Assembly (NCBI RefSeq): GCF_900104415.1
Contig: NZ_FMXR01000006.1
Location: 1-64,000 of the forward strand
Length of the DNA stretch: 64,000 nt
Origin: Eubacterium oxidoreducens
GTDB lineage: Bacteria; Bacillota; Clostridia; Lachnospirales; Lachnospiraceae
Direction of reading: 5' to 3'
Below the pieces are notes generated by a model, which ran no database searches, was not told where the DNA came from, and was given only the letters and a program-made list of their open reading frames with translations. Of this stretch, positions 44,985 to 53,682 are shown in pieces. The translations under genes and the position numbers were made by a program. Within the stretch, counting starts at the first letter, position 1. Every line of letters starts with the position of its first letter.

Positions 44985-47405
44985 ATGAAGACATCACTTA
45001 ATTGGATTAAAGTTTTAGTACCTGAGCTCGATGTCACACCACAGCAATATGTAGACGGTATGACATTATCCGGGTCTAAAGTTGAAACAATAGAAATATT
45101 AGACGAAAATCTTGAGAATATTGTAGTTGGACAGATAAAAAAGATTGAGCCGCATCCGGATGCTGATAAATTGATTATATGTCAAGTGGATGTTGGAACG
45201 AGTGATTTGGTACAGATTGTAACAGGCGCACCCAATGTAAAAGAAGGTGATAAGATTCCGGTTGTTTTAGATGGCGGAAGAGTTGCCGGTGGTCACGATG
45301 GAAAAATAACCAAAGGTGGCATTAAGATTAAAAAAGGAAAATTAAGAGGGGTTGAGTCAAATGGTATGATGTGTTCAATAGAAGAACTTGGCTCGACAAA
45401 GGACTTTTATCCGGAAGCGCCGGATGATGGTGTATATATTTTCCAAAAAGATGTAAAACCGGGTGAAAATGCAGTAAAAGCACTTGGGCTTGATGATGTG
45501 GTAGTTGAATATGAGATTACTTCTAATCGAGTAGATTGCTTTAGTGTGATTGGAATTGCTCGTGAAGCTGCAGCAACTTTTGGATGTGAATTTAAAGAAC
45601 CAACAATAAATCCAACCGGTAATGAGGAAAAAACACAAGATTATATAAAAGTGTCCATTGTGGATGAAGATTTATGCTCGAGATATACAGCTAGAGTTGT
45701 GAAAAATATTAAGATTGCACCTTCTCCGGAATGGATGCAAAGAAGACTTGCTGCGCATGGAATTCGACCGATTAATAACCTTGTTGATATTACCAATTAT
45801 GTAATGGAAGAATATGGTCAGCCAATGCATGCATATGATTTGTCTACAATTAGCGGTAATGAAATTATTGTAAAAAGAGCAAATGATAATGAACATTTTA
45901 CTACCCTTGATGGACAAGAGCGTGAAGTTGATCATGATGTACTTATGATTTGCGATGGAGAAAAGCCAATTGGAATCGCCGGAATCATGGGTGGAGAAAA
46001 TTCAATGATTACAGATGAGGTAGATACCATGCTTTTTGAAGCTGCTTGCTTTGATGGTACGAATATTCGACTTTCATCTAAGAAAGTTGGTCTTCGTACG
46101 GATGCATCAAGTAAGTTTGAAAAAGGATTAGATCCAAATACGGCACTTGAAGCAATAAACCGCGCCTGTGAATTGGTTGAACAGCTTGGAGCTGGTGAAG
46201 TAGTTGGTGGTATTGTGGATGTATATCCGAACAAAAAAAGTGGCAATCGGGTACCTTTTGATGCAGATGCAATCAATGCGCTTTTAGGCACTGATATTCC
46301 GGAAAATGAAATGATTGGTTACTTTAAGAAGATTGGTCTTGGCTATGATTTGGGTGAGCAATCAATTGTGATTCCTTCTTGGAGACAGGATTTAAAATGT
46401 ATGAACGATCTTGCGGAAGAAGTTGCTAGATTCTATGGATATGATAAGATTCCAACTTCGCTTCCTACCGGAGAAGCAACTGCCGGCCATTTGTCTTATA
46501 AACTTCGGATTGAACAGATTGCTAAGAATGTAGTTGAATTCTGCGGATTCTCACAAGGAATGACATATTCTTTTGAAAGTCCAAAGGTATATGATAAGTT
46601 ATTAATACCGGCAGATAGCAAGGTGCGAAATGCGGTAACGATTTCGAATCCGTTAGGTGAAGATTTCTCCATAATGAGAACGGTTTCCTTGAATGGAATG
46701 CTCACATCGCTATCAACGAATTATAATCGCAGAAATAAAGATGTTCGACTTTATGAACTGGGTAATATCTATTTACCTAAGCAAGTTCCGGTTACCGAAC
46801 TTCCGGAAGAGAGAATGCAGCTCACCCTTGGGATGTATGGAGAGGGCGATTTCTTCAGCATGAAGGGGGTTGTGGAAGAATTGTTTGACCAGCTTGGCAT
46901 GGAGGATGAGATTTACTATACACCTGAATGCGATAGACCATATCTGCATCCTGGAAGAAAGGCAGATATTATTTATCATAACGAGATTGTTGGCTATCTT
47001 GGAGAGGTTCATCCTAAGGTAGTGGCGAATTATGATATGAAAGGCCGCGTTTATGTTGCGGTTATTGATATGCCTTATATTGTTGAGATGGCAACATTTA
47101 ACCGTAAATACGAAGGTATTGCTAAATATCCGGCGATTACCCGCGATATTTCTATGTTGGTACCTAAGCATGTTATGGCAGGTGAGATTGAGGCTGTCAT
47201 TAAGAAGAGAGGTGGTAAGATATTAGAATCTCTTGCTTTGTTTGACCTTTATGAAGGGGAACAGGTGCAAGAAGGATTTAAATCCATGGCGTATTCACTT
47301 GTATTTAGAGCAAAAGATCGTACACTTGAAGATGCTGATGTTGTTGCGGCGATGGATAAAATCTTAAAAGCGCTTGAAGAATTACAGATAGAACTTAGAA
47401 AATAA
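44985..47405 (+). CDS. pheT: Phenylalanine-tRNA ligase beta subunit
   Basis: Structural and editing subunit of PheRS. The 806-residue protein has the expected domain series: EMAP/tRNA-binding OB domain (about 40-150, DKLIICQVDVG), B3/B4 editing domain (about 210-380), B5 domain (about 405-475), core lacking class II catalytic residues, and the C-terminal anticodon-binding FDX-ACB domain (about 710-805, YPAITRDISMLV). It is translated just after pheS. Confidence 0.96.
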   Translation: MKTSLNWIKVLVPELDVTPQQYVDGMTLSGSKVETIEILDENLENIVVGQIKKIEPHPDADKLIICQVDVGTSDLVQIVTGAPNVKEGDKIPVVLDGGRVAGGHDGKITKGGIKIKKGKLRGVESNGMMCSIEELGSTKDFYPEAPDDGVYIFQKDVKPGENAVKALGLDDVVVEYEITSNRVDCFSVIGIAREAAATFGCEFKEPTINPTGNEEKTQDYIKVSIVDEDLCSRYTARVVKNIKIAPSPEWMQRRLAAHGIRPINNLVDITNYVMEEYGQPMHAYDLSTISGNEIIVKRANDNEHFTTLDGQEREVDHDVLMICDGEKPIGIAGIMGGENSMITDEVDTMLFEAACFDGTNIRLSSKKVGLRTDASSKFEKGLDPNTALEAINRACELVEQLGAGEVVGGIVDVYPNKKSGNRVPFDADAINALLGTDIPENEMIGYFKKIGLGYDLGEQSIVIPSWRQDLKCMNDLAEEVARFYGYDKIPTSLPTGEATAGHLSYKLRIEQIAKNVVEFCGFSQGMTYSFESPKVYDKLLIPADSKVRNAVTISNPLGEDFSIMRTVSLNGMLTSLSTNYNRRNKDVRLYELGNIYLPKQVPVTELPEERMQLTLGMYGEGDFFSMKGVVEELFDQLGMEDEIYYTPECDRPYLHPGRKADIIYHNEIVGYLGEVHPKVVANYDMKGRVYVAVIDMPYIVEMATFNRKYEGIAKYPAITRDISMLVPKHVMAGEIEAVIKKRGGKILESLALFDLYEGEQVQEGFKSMAYSLVFRAKDRTLEDADVVAAMDKILKALEELQIELRK

Positions 47406-47440
47406 TAAATATTGGATTATATTATGGGAGGATATAACAA

Positions 47441-48517
47441 ATGAAAAAGTTTAAAAAAACACTGTGTCTGCTTTTGGCAGCGTTTACGATGATAACCATG
47501 GGAAATGTAAATGCATTTGCAGATACGACAAATCAGTCGGAGATGATGGAGAATTCGGTTCTTCAAGATGAGGCAAAAGGTTCTGTAAGATATTACGGAA
47601 CGGTTAATAATTTAAAGCAGACCAAGGCGACGAGTAATTCGGTTACTCTTACATGGGATGATTCAAATTCAGCATCAACAAGCTGGACGGTAGAATATGT
47701 AATTGGTTATAATGGTTCGACAATGAGTTCGGGAAGTACAATTGTCACGTCCAAGACAGTAACAATCTCAGGTTTGGTGCAAAATAGTTATGTTGCAGTT
47801 TATGTGTTACCGAATACAGAAACAAGTACTTATAATTATGCCTATTACGGCTATGCAATGACTACTCCGTCTGCAATTAATAAGTTGGCTTTGGTGGATC
47901 ATTTTGGATTTTCATCTTCTTCGAAATATAAAGCAAGAATCGGTTGGACAGTAGATAGTGATGCTTCTTATTTGAGCTATGGTTGTGCAGACGGAAGCAG
48001 TAATTATGGATATATCATTCAGGTATATAATTATAAGGGCAAAAAAATTAAAACATATTATTCTACTTATGCAAGAACTTACTATGAACTTGCCTGTACA
48101 AAACCTGGTACCGGATATAAGATTGTAGTTACACCGTACTTTAAATCTAATGGAATAACCTTTAAAGGCGCTTCTAAAACGTTATTTGCACAATCACAGG
48201 CTAAGGATACTTCTTCAAAGAGTGGCTTGAAAAAAGGAAGCTTTATTGTAAAATGGAAAAAAGTAAAAAATGCCAAGAGTTATACGGTCTATTGCGCAAA
48301 ATCTTCTAGTTATGTTTCGGATACATCCACTCTTAATTGGAAGAAAGTGAAAACTACGAAAAAAACCAGCTATAAAGTTACAAAAGTTGCTAAGAAAAGC
48401 GTGAATACAAAGAAATATTATTATTATTACAAAGTAATAGTAAATGGAAAGATTAAAGGCTCAAAGAAAGCAGTGAAATCATTAGGAACAATCGGAGGAT
48501 ATGTTCATACTTATTAA
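47441..48517 (+). CDS. Secreted protein with fibronectin type III domain
   Basis: A 358-residue exported protein. The first 28 residues form a signal peptide (KKFKKT, then LCLLLAAFTMI and cleavage near AFA-DTT). Residues 50-125 fit an FN3 domain (TKATSNSVTLTWDDSNSAST). The C-terminal third is very Lys/Tyr/Ser-rich and shows another FN3-like unit (FIVKWKKVKNAKSYTVY near residue 270), so binding to wall polymers or extracellular substrates is plausible. No catalytic domain or sortase motif is visible. Its stop lies nine bases before the start of repeat copy A. It has no functional neighbour. Confidence 0.75.
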   Translation: MKKFKKTLCLLLAAFTMITMGNVNAFADTTNQSEMMENSVLQDEAKGSVRYYGTVNNLKQTKATSNSVTLTWDDSNSASTSWTVEYVIGYNGSTMSSGSTIVTSKTVTISGLVQNSYVAVYVLPNTETSTYNYAYYGYAMTTPSAINKLALVDHFGFSSSSKYKARIGWTVDSDASYLSYGCADGSSNYGYIIQVYNYKGKKIKTYYSTYARTYYELACTKPGTGYKIVVTPYFKSNGITFKGASKTLFAQSQAKDTSSKSGLKKGSFIVKWKKVKNAKSYTVYCAKSSSYVSDTSTLNWKKVKTTKKTSYKVTKVAKKSVNTKKYYYYYKVIVNGKIKGSKKAVKSLGTIGGYVHTY

Positions 48518-48525
48518 TAAGAGGA

Positions 48526-48719
48526 TTTAACTCAGTCGAAGAAATCCCCCACCTCACTAAGCGTTAGCGTAGGTGGGGGTTATGACAAACTATACTCAGT
48601 CGGGGTACAAGCTCCGACTGAGTTAAACGCTCCGCGAGGATGCGCACGGATTCGGACAGGAATTTGTCTGCTGAAGCAGACCCGAATCCGGCGCGCAAGA
48701 CTCGCGAGCGAGTCTTGAC
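48526..48719. repeat. Dispersed multi-hairpin repeat, long copy A
   Basis: Starts TTTAACTCAGTCG nine bases after the FN3 gene stop. Hairpin 1: CCCCCACCT...AGGTGGGGG with a GCGTTAGCG loop, as in copy C. Hairpin 1b: ACTCAGTCGG...CCGACTGAGT. The next 108 bases (48612-48719) are identical to copy B and hold hairpin 2 (TGCGC and CGGATTCGG paired with CCGAATCCG and GCGCA, capped by GTCTGC-TGAA-GCAGAC) and hairpin 3 (AAGACTCGC/GCGAGTCTT). It ends GAGTCTTGAC. GC content is clearly above the surrounding sequence. Confidence 0.9.
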
Positions 48720-48738
48720 GTTTCATCCTGCAAGAGCG

Positions 48739-48768
48739 AAAAAAGGTGTCCTAAGGGGCGCCTTTTTC
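48739..48768 (+). terminator. Terminator downstream of repeat copy A
   Basis: AAAAAGGTGTCC pairs, with two G-U, to GGGCGCCTTTTT across TAAG and ends in a T-run. It would end transcription from the FN3 gene through the repeat. Confidence 0.7.
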
Positions 48769-48769
48769 A

Positions 48770-48798
48770 TTGACAATAAATAAGAATCTGCTTATGAT
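48770..48798 (+). promoter_or_regulatory. Promoter of queA
   Basis: TTGACA (48770-48775), 17 bases, TATGAT (48793-48798), about 40 bases upstream of the queA ATG; no queuosine riboswitch-like leader fits in between. Confidence 0.6.
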
Positions 48799-48838
48799 AG
48801 GTTATGTTGTCTTAGTAAAAAATATAGGAGCGATATAA

Positions 48839-49891
48839 ATGCTTGTAAAAGATTTTGATTTTTATTTACCACAAGAACAAATTGCACAAGATCCATTAGA
48901 AGATCGTTCGTCTTCGAAATTACTTCTTTTGGATAAAGAAACCGGCAAGTTGAAACATGAAATTTTCAAAAATATTACACAGTATTTGAAGCCGGGAGAT
49001 TGTCTTGTTTTGAATAACACGAAAGTGATTCCGGCTAGATTATATGGTGAAAAAGAAGATACCGGTGCACAAATAGAAGTGCTTTTGCTAAAAAGAAAAG
49101 AAAATGATATTTGGGAATGTCTTGTAAAGCCGGGAAAGAAAATGAAAGTCGGCGCGAGAGTGTCCTTTGGTGAAGGATTACTAAAAGGTGAAGTGGTAGA
49201 TATTGTAGAAGAAGGAAATCGATTGATTCGATTTTCATATGAAGGTATATTTGAAGAAATATTAGACAGACTTGGACAGATGCCACTTCCGCCTTATATC
49301 ACTCATAAATTAAAAGATAAAAACCGTTATCAGACCGTCTATGCGAAATACGATGGATCGGCTGCAGCACCTACAGCTGGCTTACATTTTACGAAAGAAT
49401 TGTTAGAAGAAGTTCGTAGGATGGGAGTCGAAATCGCAGAGGTTACACTTCATGTTGGACTTGGAACTTTTCGCCCGGTAAAAGTAGAGGATGTATTAGA
49501 TCATCATATGCATAGTGAGTTTTATCAGATAGATCAGGAAGCTGCTGATATTATTAATAATACGAAGAAGAAAGGCGGCAGAGTGATATGCGTGGGAACG
49601 ACAAGTTGCAGAACGATTGAGTCTGCTGCGAAGGATGGACAGTTGAGTGCGAAAAGTGGCTGGACGGATATTTTTATTTATCCGGGATATCAGTTTAAGA
49701 TTCTAGATTGCCTTATTACGAATTTTCATCTGCCGCAGTCTACGCTTTTGATGTTGGTATCTGCGTTAGCCGGAAGAGAGCATGTGTTAGCTGCCTATGA
49801 AGAAGCTGTAAAAGAACAATATCGTTTTTTCTCCTTTGGGGATGCTATGTTTATTACGGATAATATAGAAAATCTTGACAAAAAATTATAG
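48839..49891 (+). CDS. queA: S-adenosylmethionine:tRNA ribosyltransferase-isomerase
   Basis: Adds an epoxycyclopentanediol ring, derived from SAM ribose, to 7-aminomethyl-7-deazaguanine in tRNA during queuosine synthesis. The 350-residue protein shows [42 protein letters not shown] and [13 protein letters not shown], all QueA hallmarks. An ATAGGAG site precedes the ATG. Partner gene tgt is not in the window. Confidence 0.96.
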   Translation: MLVKDFDFYLPQEQIAQDPLEDRSSSKLLLLDKETGKLKHEIFKNITQYLKPGDCLVLNNTKVIPARLYGEKEDTGAQIEVLLLKRKENDIWECLVKPGKKMKVGARVSFGEGLLKGEVVDIVEEGNRLIRFSYEGIFEEILDRLGQMPLPPYITHKLKDKNRYQTVYAKYDGSAAAPTAGLHFTKELLEEVRRMGVEIAEVTLHVGLGTFRPVKVEDVLDHHMHSEFYQIDQEAADIINNTKKKGGRVICVGTTSCRTIESAAKDGQLSAKSGWTDIFIYPGYQFKILDCLITNFHLPQSTLLMLVSALAGREHVLAAYEEAVKEQYRFFSFGDAMFITDNIENLDKKL

Positions 49892-49957
49892 GAAGGCTAG
49901 AGTGTAGGATGTAAGCATTTTAAGCAATTTAAAGCTTTTCAAGTTGGGGAGGGGAAA

Positions 49958-50417
49958 ATGAAAAAGTTATTAAATTTTCTACGGTTTTAGTTCTTGGGTT
50001 ATCTATTTTTCCGGTCAATGTGAGTGTTGCAAATCTGGCCAATTATTACACAAAAGATGATGAAAATATTTCTGTAAATGGTGGGGGAACTCTTTATGCA
50101 CATGCAGAACGTCAGACGTATGGCTCACTAAGTTCAAGTGGTGTTGTAAGAAAAGTTAAGTTTTATGTATATGCAAAATATTCTGGCACGAAAACTCGTA
50201 TTCAATTTCGGCGGGATCCAGTAGTACTTGGCAGAATATTGAATCTAAAACAAAGTATTGGGCTTCAACAAACGGGAGCAAAGTAGAGTTCGAACGTTCG
50301 AATTTTACAATTTCACCAGATTGTGATTTGGCAGGATATAATTTTTGGATTACAACAACAGCTTCTGTAAAGCTGGCTGGCGGATATAAGAGGACAACCG
50401 TATCATGCGGATGTTAA
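49958..50417 (+). pseudogene. Frameshifted secreted small protein gene
   Basis: ATG 49958 follows GGGGAGGGGAAA, but the frame stops after ten codons. Shifting by -1 near 49978 gives a good signal peptide: MKKLL, then FSTVLVLGLSIFPVNVSV-AN. The next ~75 residues (from NYYTKDDENISVNGGG) are open, and a second -1 shift near 50210 (after TRIQF) restores a reading frame, GSSSTWQNIESKTKYW and onward, that ends in VSCGC at 50417. The joined product would be about 150 residues, exported, with a Cys-rich end. The first shift falls on A AAT TTT, a slippery-type heptamer, but two shifts favour a broken gene. No family is recognised. It precedes a lipoprotein/ABC transporter set. Confidence 0.6.
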
Positions 50418-50504
50418 TCAAATTTTAAGGATATTTGAGTAAGGAACTTGGTTGGTAAGCCAAGCCCTTTATCACGTGTAGGTACAATCAGAGAGGGGAA
50501 GCAC

Positions 50505-51479
50505 ATGGGGAGAAAAACCTTAGAAATAATTCTAGTGACAGCAGCAATATGTGCATTGTGTGGCTGCGATTCTTCAAAAGATGAAACTGATGTATATTCA
50601 TACGAAGATGAAGCAGTAAGTGACTACAATTATTTTTCGGAAACAGCGATTAAAGGAAACGAGGTACTTCTATATAACACCTACGAAGAAAATTTGGGTG
50701 TTTATAATACAGATTCAAAGGAGTGGGAAGCGCTTTATAGCTCTGCTGCCAATAATTTATTTGCCTATGGAGTAAAAGGGCAAGAGTATGATAACACCTA
50801 TTATACGATAGGCAGTTCCGGTTACAATAAGTTTAGTGTTGTTAAATTCAATAAAGAAACGCATTGTGCGGAATCTGTTTATGATGTGGTAGAAACAGAT
50901 TCTCTTTGTCCTATTGGCTATTATAATGAAAATATGTATTTTATACATGGAATCAATGACCTGGGGGATTCCGAGACCAGGGCTCTTGCGTATATCGAAG
51001 GAGATGAAATCGTTGATTTTTATGAATTCGACAAACCTCTCGTATCAAACGGTGTCATAATTAATGACGACTTATATTATACAGAATATTTAGAGGATGA
51101 AGAGGCCATTGAATTATATGATTATTCATTGAAAAAGAATAAATCTCACAAAATCTCAAAAATAGACACAGATTATATTTACCGTTATAACGATGAGCTT
51201 TTGTATATTGATAGTAAAAACAATTTGCGGGATTTAAACGGAAAGAAATATTATTCAACAAAAGAGGATGCAGATCTTGAGGTCCTTTCCGATTATGGGC
51301 TGCTTCTTCAAGTTTATGTAGATGAAGAAAATGACATTTCCGCTGATATTGTTGATATTGAAAGCGGCGAGATTATAAAAACGGAAAAAGATTTTGACGG
51401 CTACATTATTGATGACTCAAAATTAAATATATATTGTGAAGGTCAGACAGATGTATTGGAGATCGAAAAAACAAAATGA
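50505..51479 (+). CDS. Predicted surface lipoprotein
   Basis: A 324-residue lipoprotein: the signal ends in ALCGC with the lipid-modified Cys at about residue 21, followed by an acidic DSSKDETD stretch. The rest alternates short beta-rich blocks with Tyr/Asp motifs (for example YIYRYNDELLYIDSKNN), suggesting a beta-propeller-like fold of a sensing or binding protein, but no named family is evident. ATG 50505 follows GAGGGGAAG; an earlier in-frame ATG at 50448 lacks a site and would add residues before the signal. Its stop overlaps the ATPase start (ATGA), so it belongs to the ABC operon as accessory protein. Confidence 0.75.
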   Translation: MGRKTLEIILVTAAICALCGCDSSKDETDVYSYEDEAVSDYNYFSETAIKGNEVLLYNTYEENLGVYNTDSKEWEALYSSAANNLFAYGVKGQEYDNTYYTIGSSGYNKFSVVKFNKETHCAESVYDVVETDSLCPIGYYNENMYFIHGINDLGDSETRALAYIEGDEIVDFYEFDKPLVSNGVIINDDLYYTEYLEDEEAIELYDYSLKKNKSHKISKIDTDYIYRYNDELLYIDSKNNLRDLNGKKYYSTKEDADLEVLSDYGLLLQVYVDEENDISADIVDIESGEIIKTEKDFDGYIIDDSKLNIYCEGQTDVLEIEKTK

Positions 51480-52075
51480 GAGATATGATTACGATTAGCG
51501 AGTTGTGTTTTCAATATAAAAACAAAGAGATCTTTAAAAAGCTTTCTTACGAATTTCACGAGGGAAGATATATTATTCAAGGCGAAAACGGGGGCGGAAA
51601 ATCAACACTCCTCAATTTGATTTCGGGATATCTTCAACCCGATTCCGGATATATTAAAACGAATGATTTGGTAATAAATTATTTGTTCCAGGAACCGATG
51701 ATTTTTAATAATTTGACCGTATATGAAAATATTATGCTTAAATGTATCGCTATTGAATCGGAAGAAAAAGAGGAACTGATACAAAGATATGCAGATAAAT
51801 TTAATTTGCGGGATAAATTAAAAACAAAGGTGGGTCTCCTTTCCGGCGGGGAAAGGCAGAGAGTTCAGTTAGCAATCTTATCTTGCTCAAGTGCAGACGT
51901 TATAATGATGGACGAACCAATCGCAAATCTTGATAAAAAGAACAGTGAGGAGATAATGAAATATATTTTCTCCCTAGAATGCCCTCTTGTAATTGTAGTA
52001 AGTCATCAGTATATAAAGAAAACATCCGATTATACATTACTGGAGCTTAAGGAGGGGGAACTAATTGAAGTATAA
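51476..52075 (+). CDS. ABC transporter ATP-binding protein
   Basis: A 199-residue compact ATPase with Walker A GENGGGKST (residues 36-44), a Q-loop in YLFQEPM, signature LSGGERQRVQL, Walker B VIMMDEP and the switch His in VVSHQ. Its small size fits the export-type ATPases of MacB/LolD or bacteriocin/antimicrobial-peptide transporters. It overlaps the lipoprotein gene by four bases and the permease gene by eleven bases. Confidence 0.9.
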   Translation: MRDMITISELCFQYKNKEIFKKLSYEFHEGRYIIQGENGGGKSTLLNLISGYLQPDSGYIKTNDLVINYLFQEPMIFNNLTVYENIMLKCIAIESEEKEELIQRYADKFNLRDKLKTKVGLLSGGERQRVQLAILSCSSADVIMMDEPIANLDKKNSEEIMKYIFSLECPLVIVVSHQYIKKTSDYTLLELKEGELIEV

Positions 52076-53273
52076 TGATAAATACGTTTCAAAACTTATC
52101 TTAAGAAAATCCGGTTCCTATCTTAAATTATCCCTCATCATATTTGTGATCATGATAGCGCTTTTGTGCTTTTCTTTGCTATTCTATTTTAATTATTCTA
52201 ACGATGTGAAAAAGAATTATACGGAAAATGATATCGTTCATATTTTGTCGCTTGAGGGAAAATATGCAGATAATTCTTATCGAAATCTTAACAGTATCGA
52301 TAAAGAAGAAATAGAAAAGATAATGGATACGAAAGATATTCAGGGAACGGTAGGGTTCCTTTATTCCATAAACGGAGCAACAATAAACGATGAATATGCG
52401 GTAAATCTTATTGGAGCAGACCGGGATGCAGAGGATTATATATCATTGGAAAAAATGGAAAGTGATACTTTTTACACCAATGATTTTAAAGAGGAAGAAC
52501 TTGAAATTGATATACCGCTTATTGAAGTTGATAATGAGGGAAATGTATCCTCCAATGATTCGAATAGGATTACATATCCAAGAAAAGATGTCATAGCAAA
52601 GAAATCCATTGACTATTTTTCGGATGATTTTGAGGAGCTTTACGAAGTATATGTAAATGAGGATACGTTTTCAAATATTTTGAAAAAATATTATGACGAA
52701 TATAATGAAATGGATAGTATTTATGATGCCGAAGTAGCAGACAAGATTACAGTATATTCCGCATATGTATATGTGGATGATTTGTATCAGGTTGATTTGG
52801 CTGCCGAAAAATTAGCAAAGGCAGGTTATGATATCAACTATACTTTTTCGGCCTTTGATGCCATGGGAAGCAGTCTGCAGAAAAATGGTGTTTTGTTCTT
52901 TTTGATGATTGCAGTACTGTTAATTGTTGCATCAATAAATTTAGTCCTTTCTTTGATCGCCTATGTTGATATGAGCCGAAAGGATATGGGCATAATGAAA
53001 TTTATGGGATTTAGCGAGAAGAGACTTCGTGCTGTTTATCGTCGTAATATAAATAAAATTTTTGCAGGCCTTTGGTTGGTAGCCGGAATATGCATCGTTT
53101 TATTGACAGTGCTTATGATGGATAGCCAACGGATTTCTATTATAATTCTTATGATAATCGGCGTGAGTATTCTTCTAGGAATCTTAGATTTTATCGTAAA
53201 TGAATGTTATGTAAGAAAAGTGGTAAAGAAGGAATTATTGTTTTTGATTAAAGAGACAAAGCAGTTTGAGTAG
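52065..53273 (+). CDS. FtsX/MacB-like ABC transporter permease
   Basis: A 402-residue permease with one N-terminal transmembrane helix (about 20-42), a ~230-residue extracytoplasmic domain rich in acidic residues, and three C-terminal helices (about 282-305, 332-350, 355-373). The FtsX-domain pattern DMSRKDMGIMKFMGFSEKRL lies between helices 2 and 3. Such transporters export peptides or lipoproteins or drive extracellular enzymes. The start is TTG 52065 behind a strong AAGGAGGGGG. No second permease is present, so it would act as a homodimer. Confidence 0.8.
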   Translation: MKYNDKYVSKLILRKSGSYLKLSLIIFVIMIALLCFSLLFYFNYSNDVKKNYTENDIVHILSLEGKYADNSYRNLNSIDKEEIEKIMDTKDIQGTVGFLYSINGATINDEYAVNLIGADRDAEDYISLEKMESDTFYTNDFKEEELEIDIPLIEVDNEGNVSSNDSNRITYPRKDVIAKKSIDYFSDDFEELYEVYVNEDTFSNILKKYYDEYNEMDSIYDAEVADKITVYSAYVYVDDLYQVDLAAEKLAKAGYDINYTFSAFDAMGSSLQKNGVLFFLMIAVLLIVASINLVLSLIAYVDMSRKDMGIMKFMGFSEKRLRAVYRRNINKIFAGLWLVAGICIVLLTVLMMDSQRISIIILMIIGVSILLGILDFIVNECYVRKVVKKELLFLIKETKQFE

Positions 53274-53682
53274 TGCTAACCGCAAAAGATTCAAAAAAAG
53301 AACCTGCGATAGGACTGACATGAGGGGGGAGAATTCAGCCTTATCGCAGGTTCTTAAAAGAGGGAGATTATGAAAAAGTTTTATCTAAGGATTTGCTTCC
53401 TTCGATGGTTATACTATACAGTTCCTATGTGAATGATGTGTGTATTCAAATCGAAGATTGTCTGAAAGGCATCTGAAGAATTAGTCCACAAAAGCAGCAT
53501 CCAGTAAAGTGGCATAGGTAATATCATAATTTGTGACTAAGCAGAGAAATCAGATGTTATCAGATTTCATCTGCATAACAACAATGCCTCTGTACCCAGT
53601 GTTAAAACTAAAGAAAGGAAAAGCTTGATGTGATTTCTTGAAAAAACACTTGACAGGAGGTCACTTCATAACAGGTGAGGAC
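53274..53682 (+). other. 409-bp intergenic region with a hairpin and a possible degraded gene
   Basis: After the permease, AAGAACCTGCGATAGG and CCTTATCGCAGGTTCTT (53298-53355) form a near-perfect stem with a ~25-base loop. Downstream, 53368-53476 contains a short open stretch (EKVLSKDLLPSMVILYSSYV and onward to a stop after CLKGI) that has no start codon in frame and looks like a relic. The remainder up to the thioredoxin-like gene shows no promoter of quality and no recognised RNA. Confidence 0.45.
53298..53355 (+). terminator. Hairpin after the ABC transporter operon (possible terminator)
   Basis: A 16-bp stem with one bulged A and a purine-rich loop containing GAGGGGGGAG. No T-tract follows, so it may stabilise the mRNA 3' end or act in processing rather than terminate. 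Confidence 0.45.

Noticed and set aside
48526-48719. Ordinary rho-independent terminator for the FN3 gene
   Set aside because: The element is far longer than a terminator, lacks a T-tract at its hairpins, is repeated elsewhere with 108 identical bases, and a separate T-tailed terminator lies just downstream at 48739-48768.
49958-50417. Lactococcin 972-type bacteriocin precursor
   Set aside because: The restored protein lacks the GTW...YSNY-like pattern of that family, and the transporter is not the DUF1430-type membrane protein, so no bacteriocin class was assigned.
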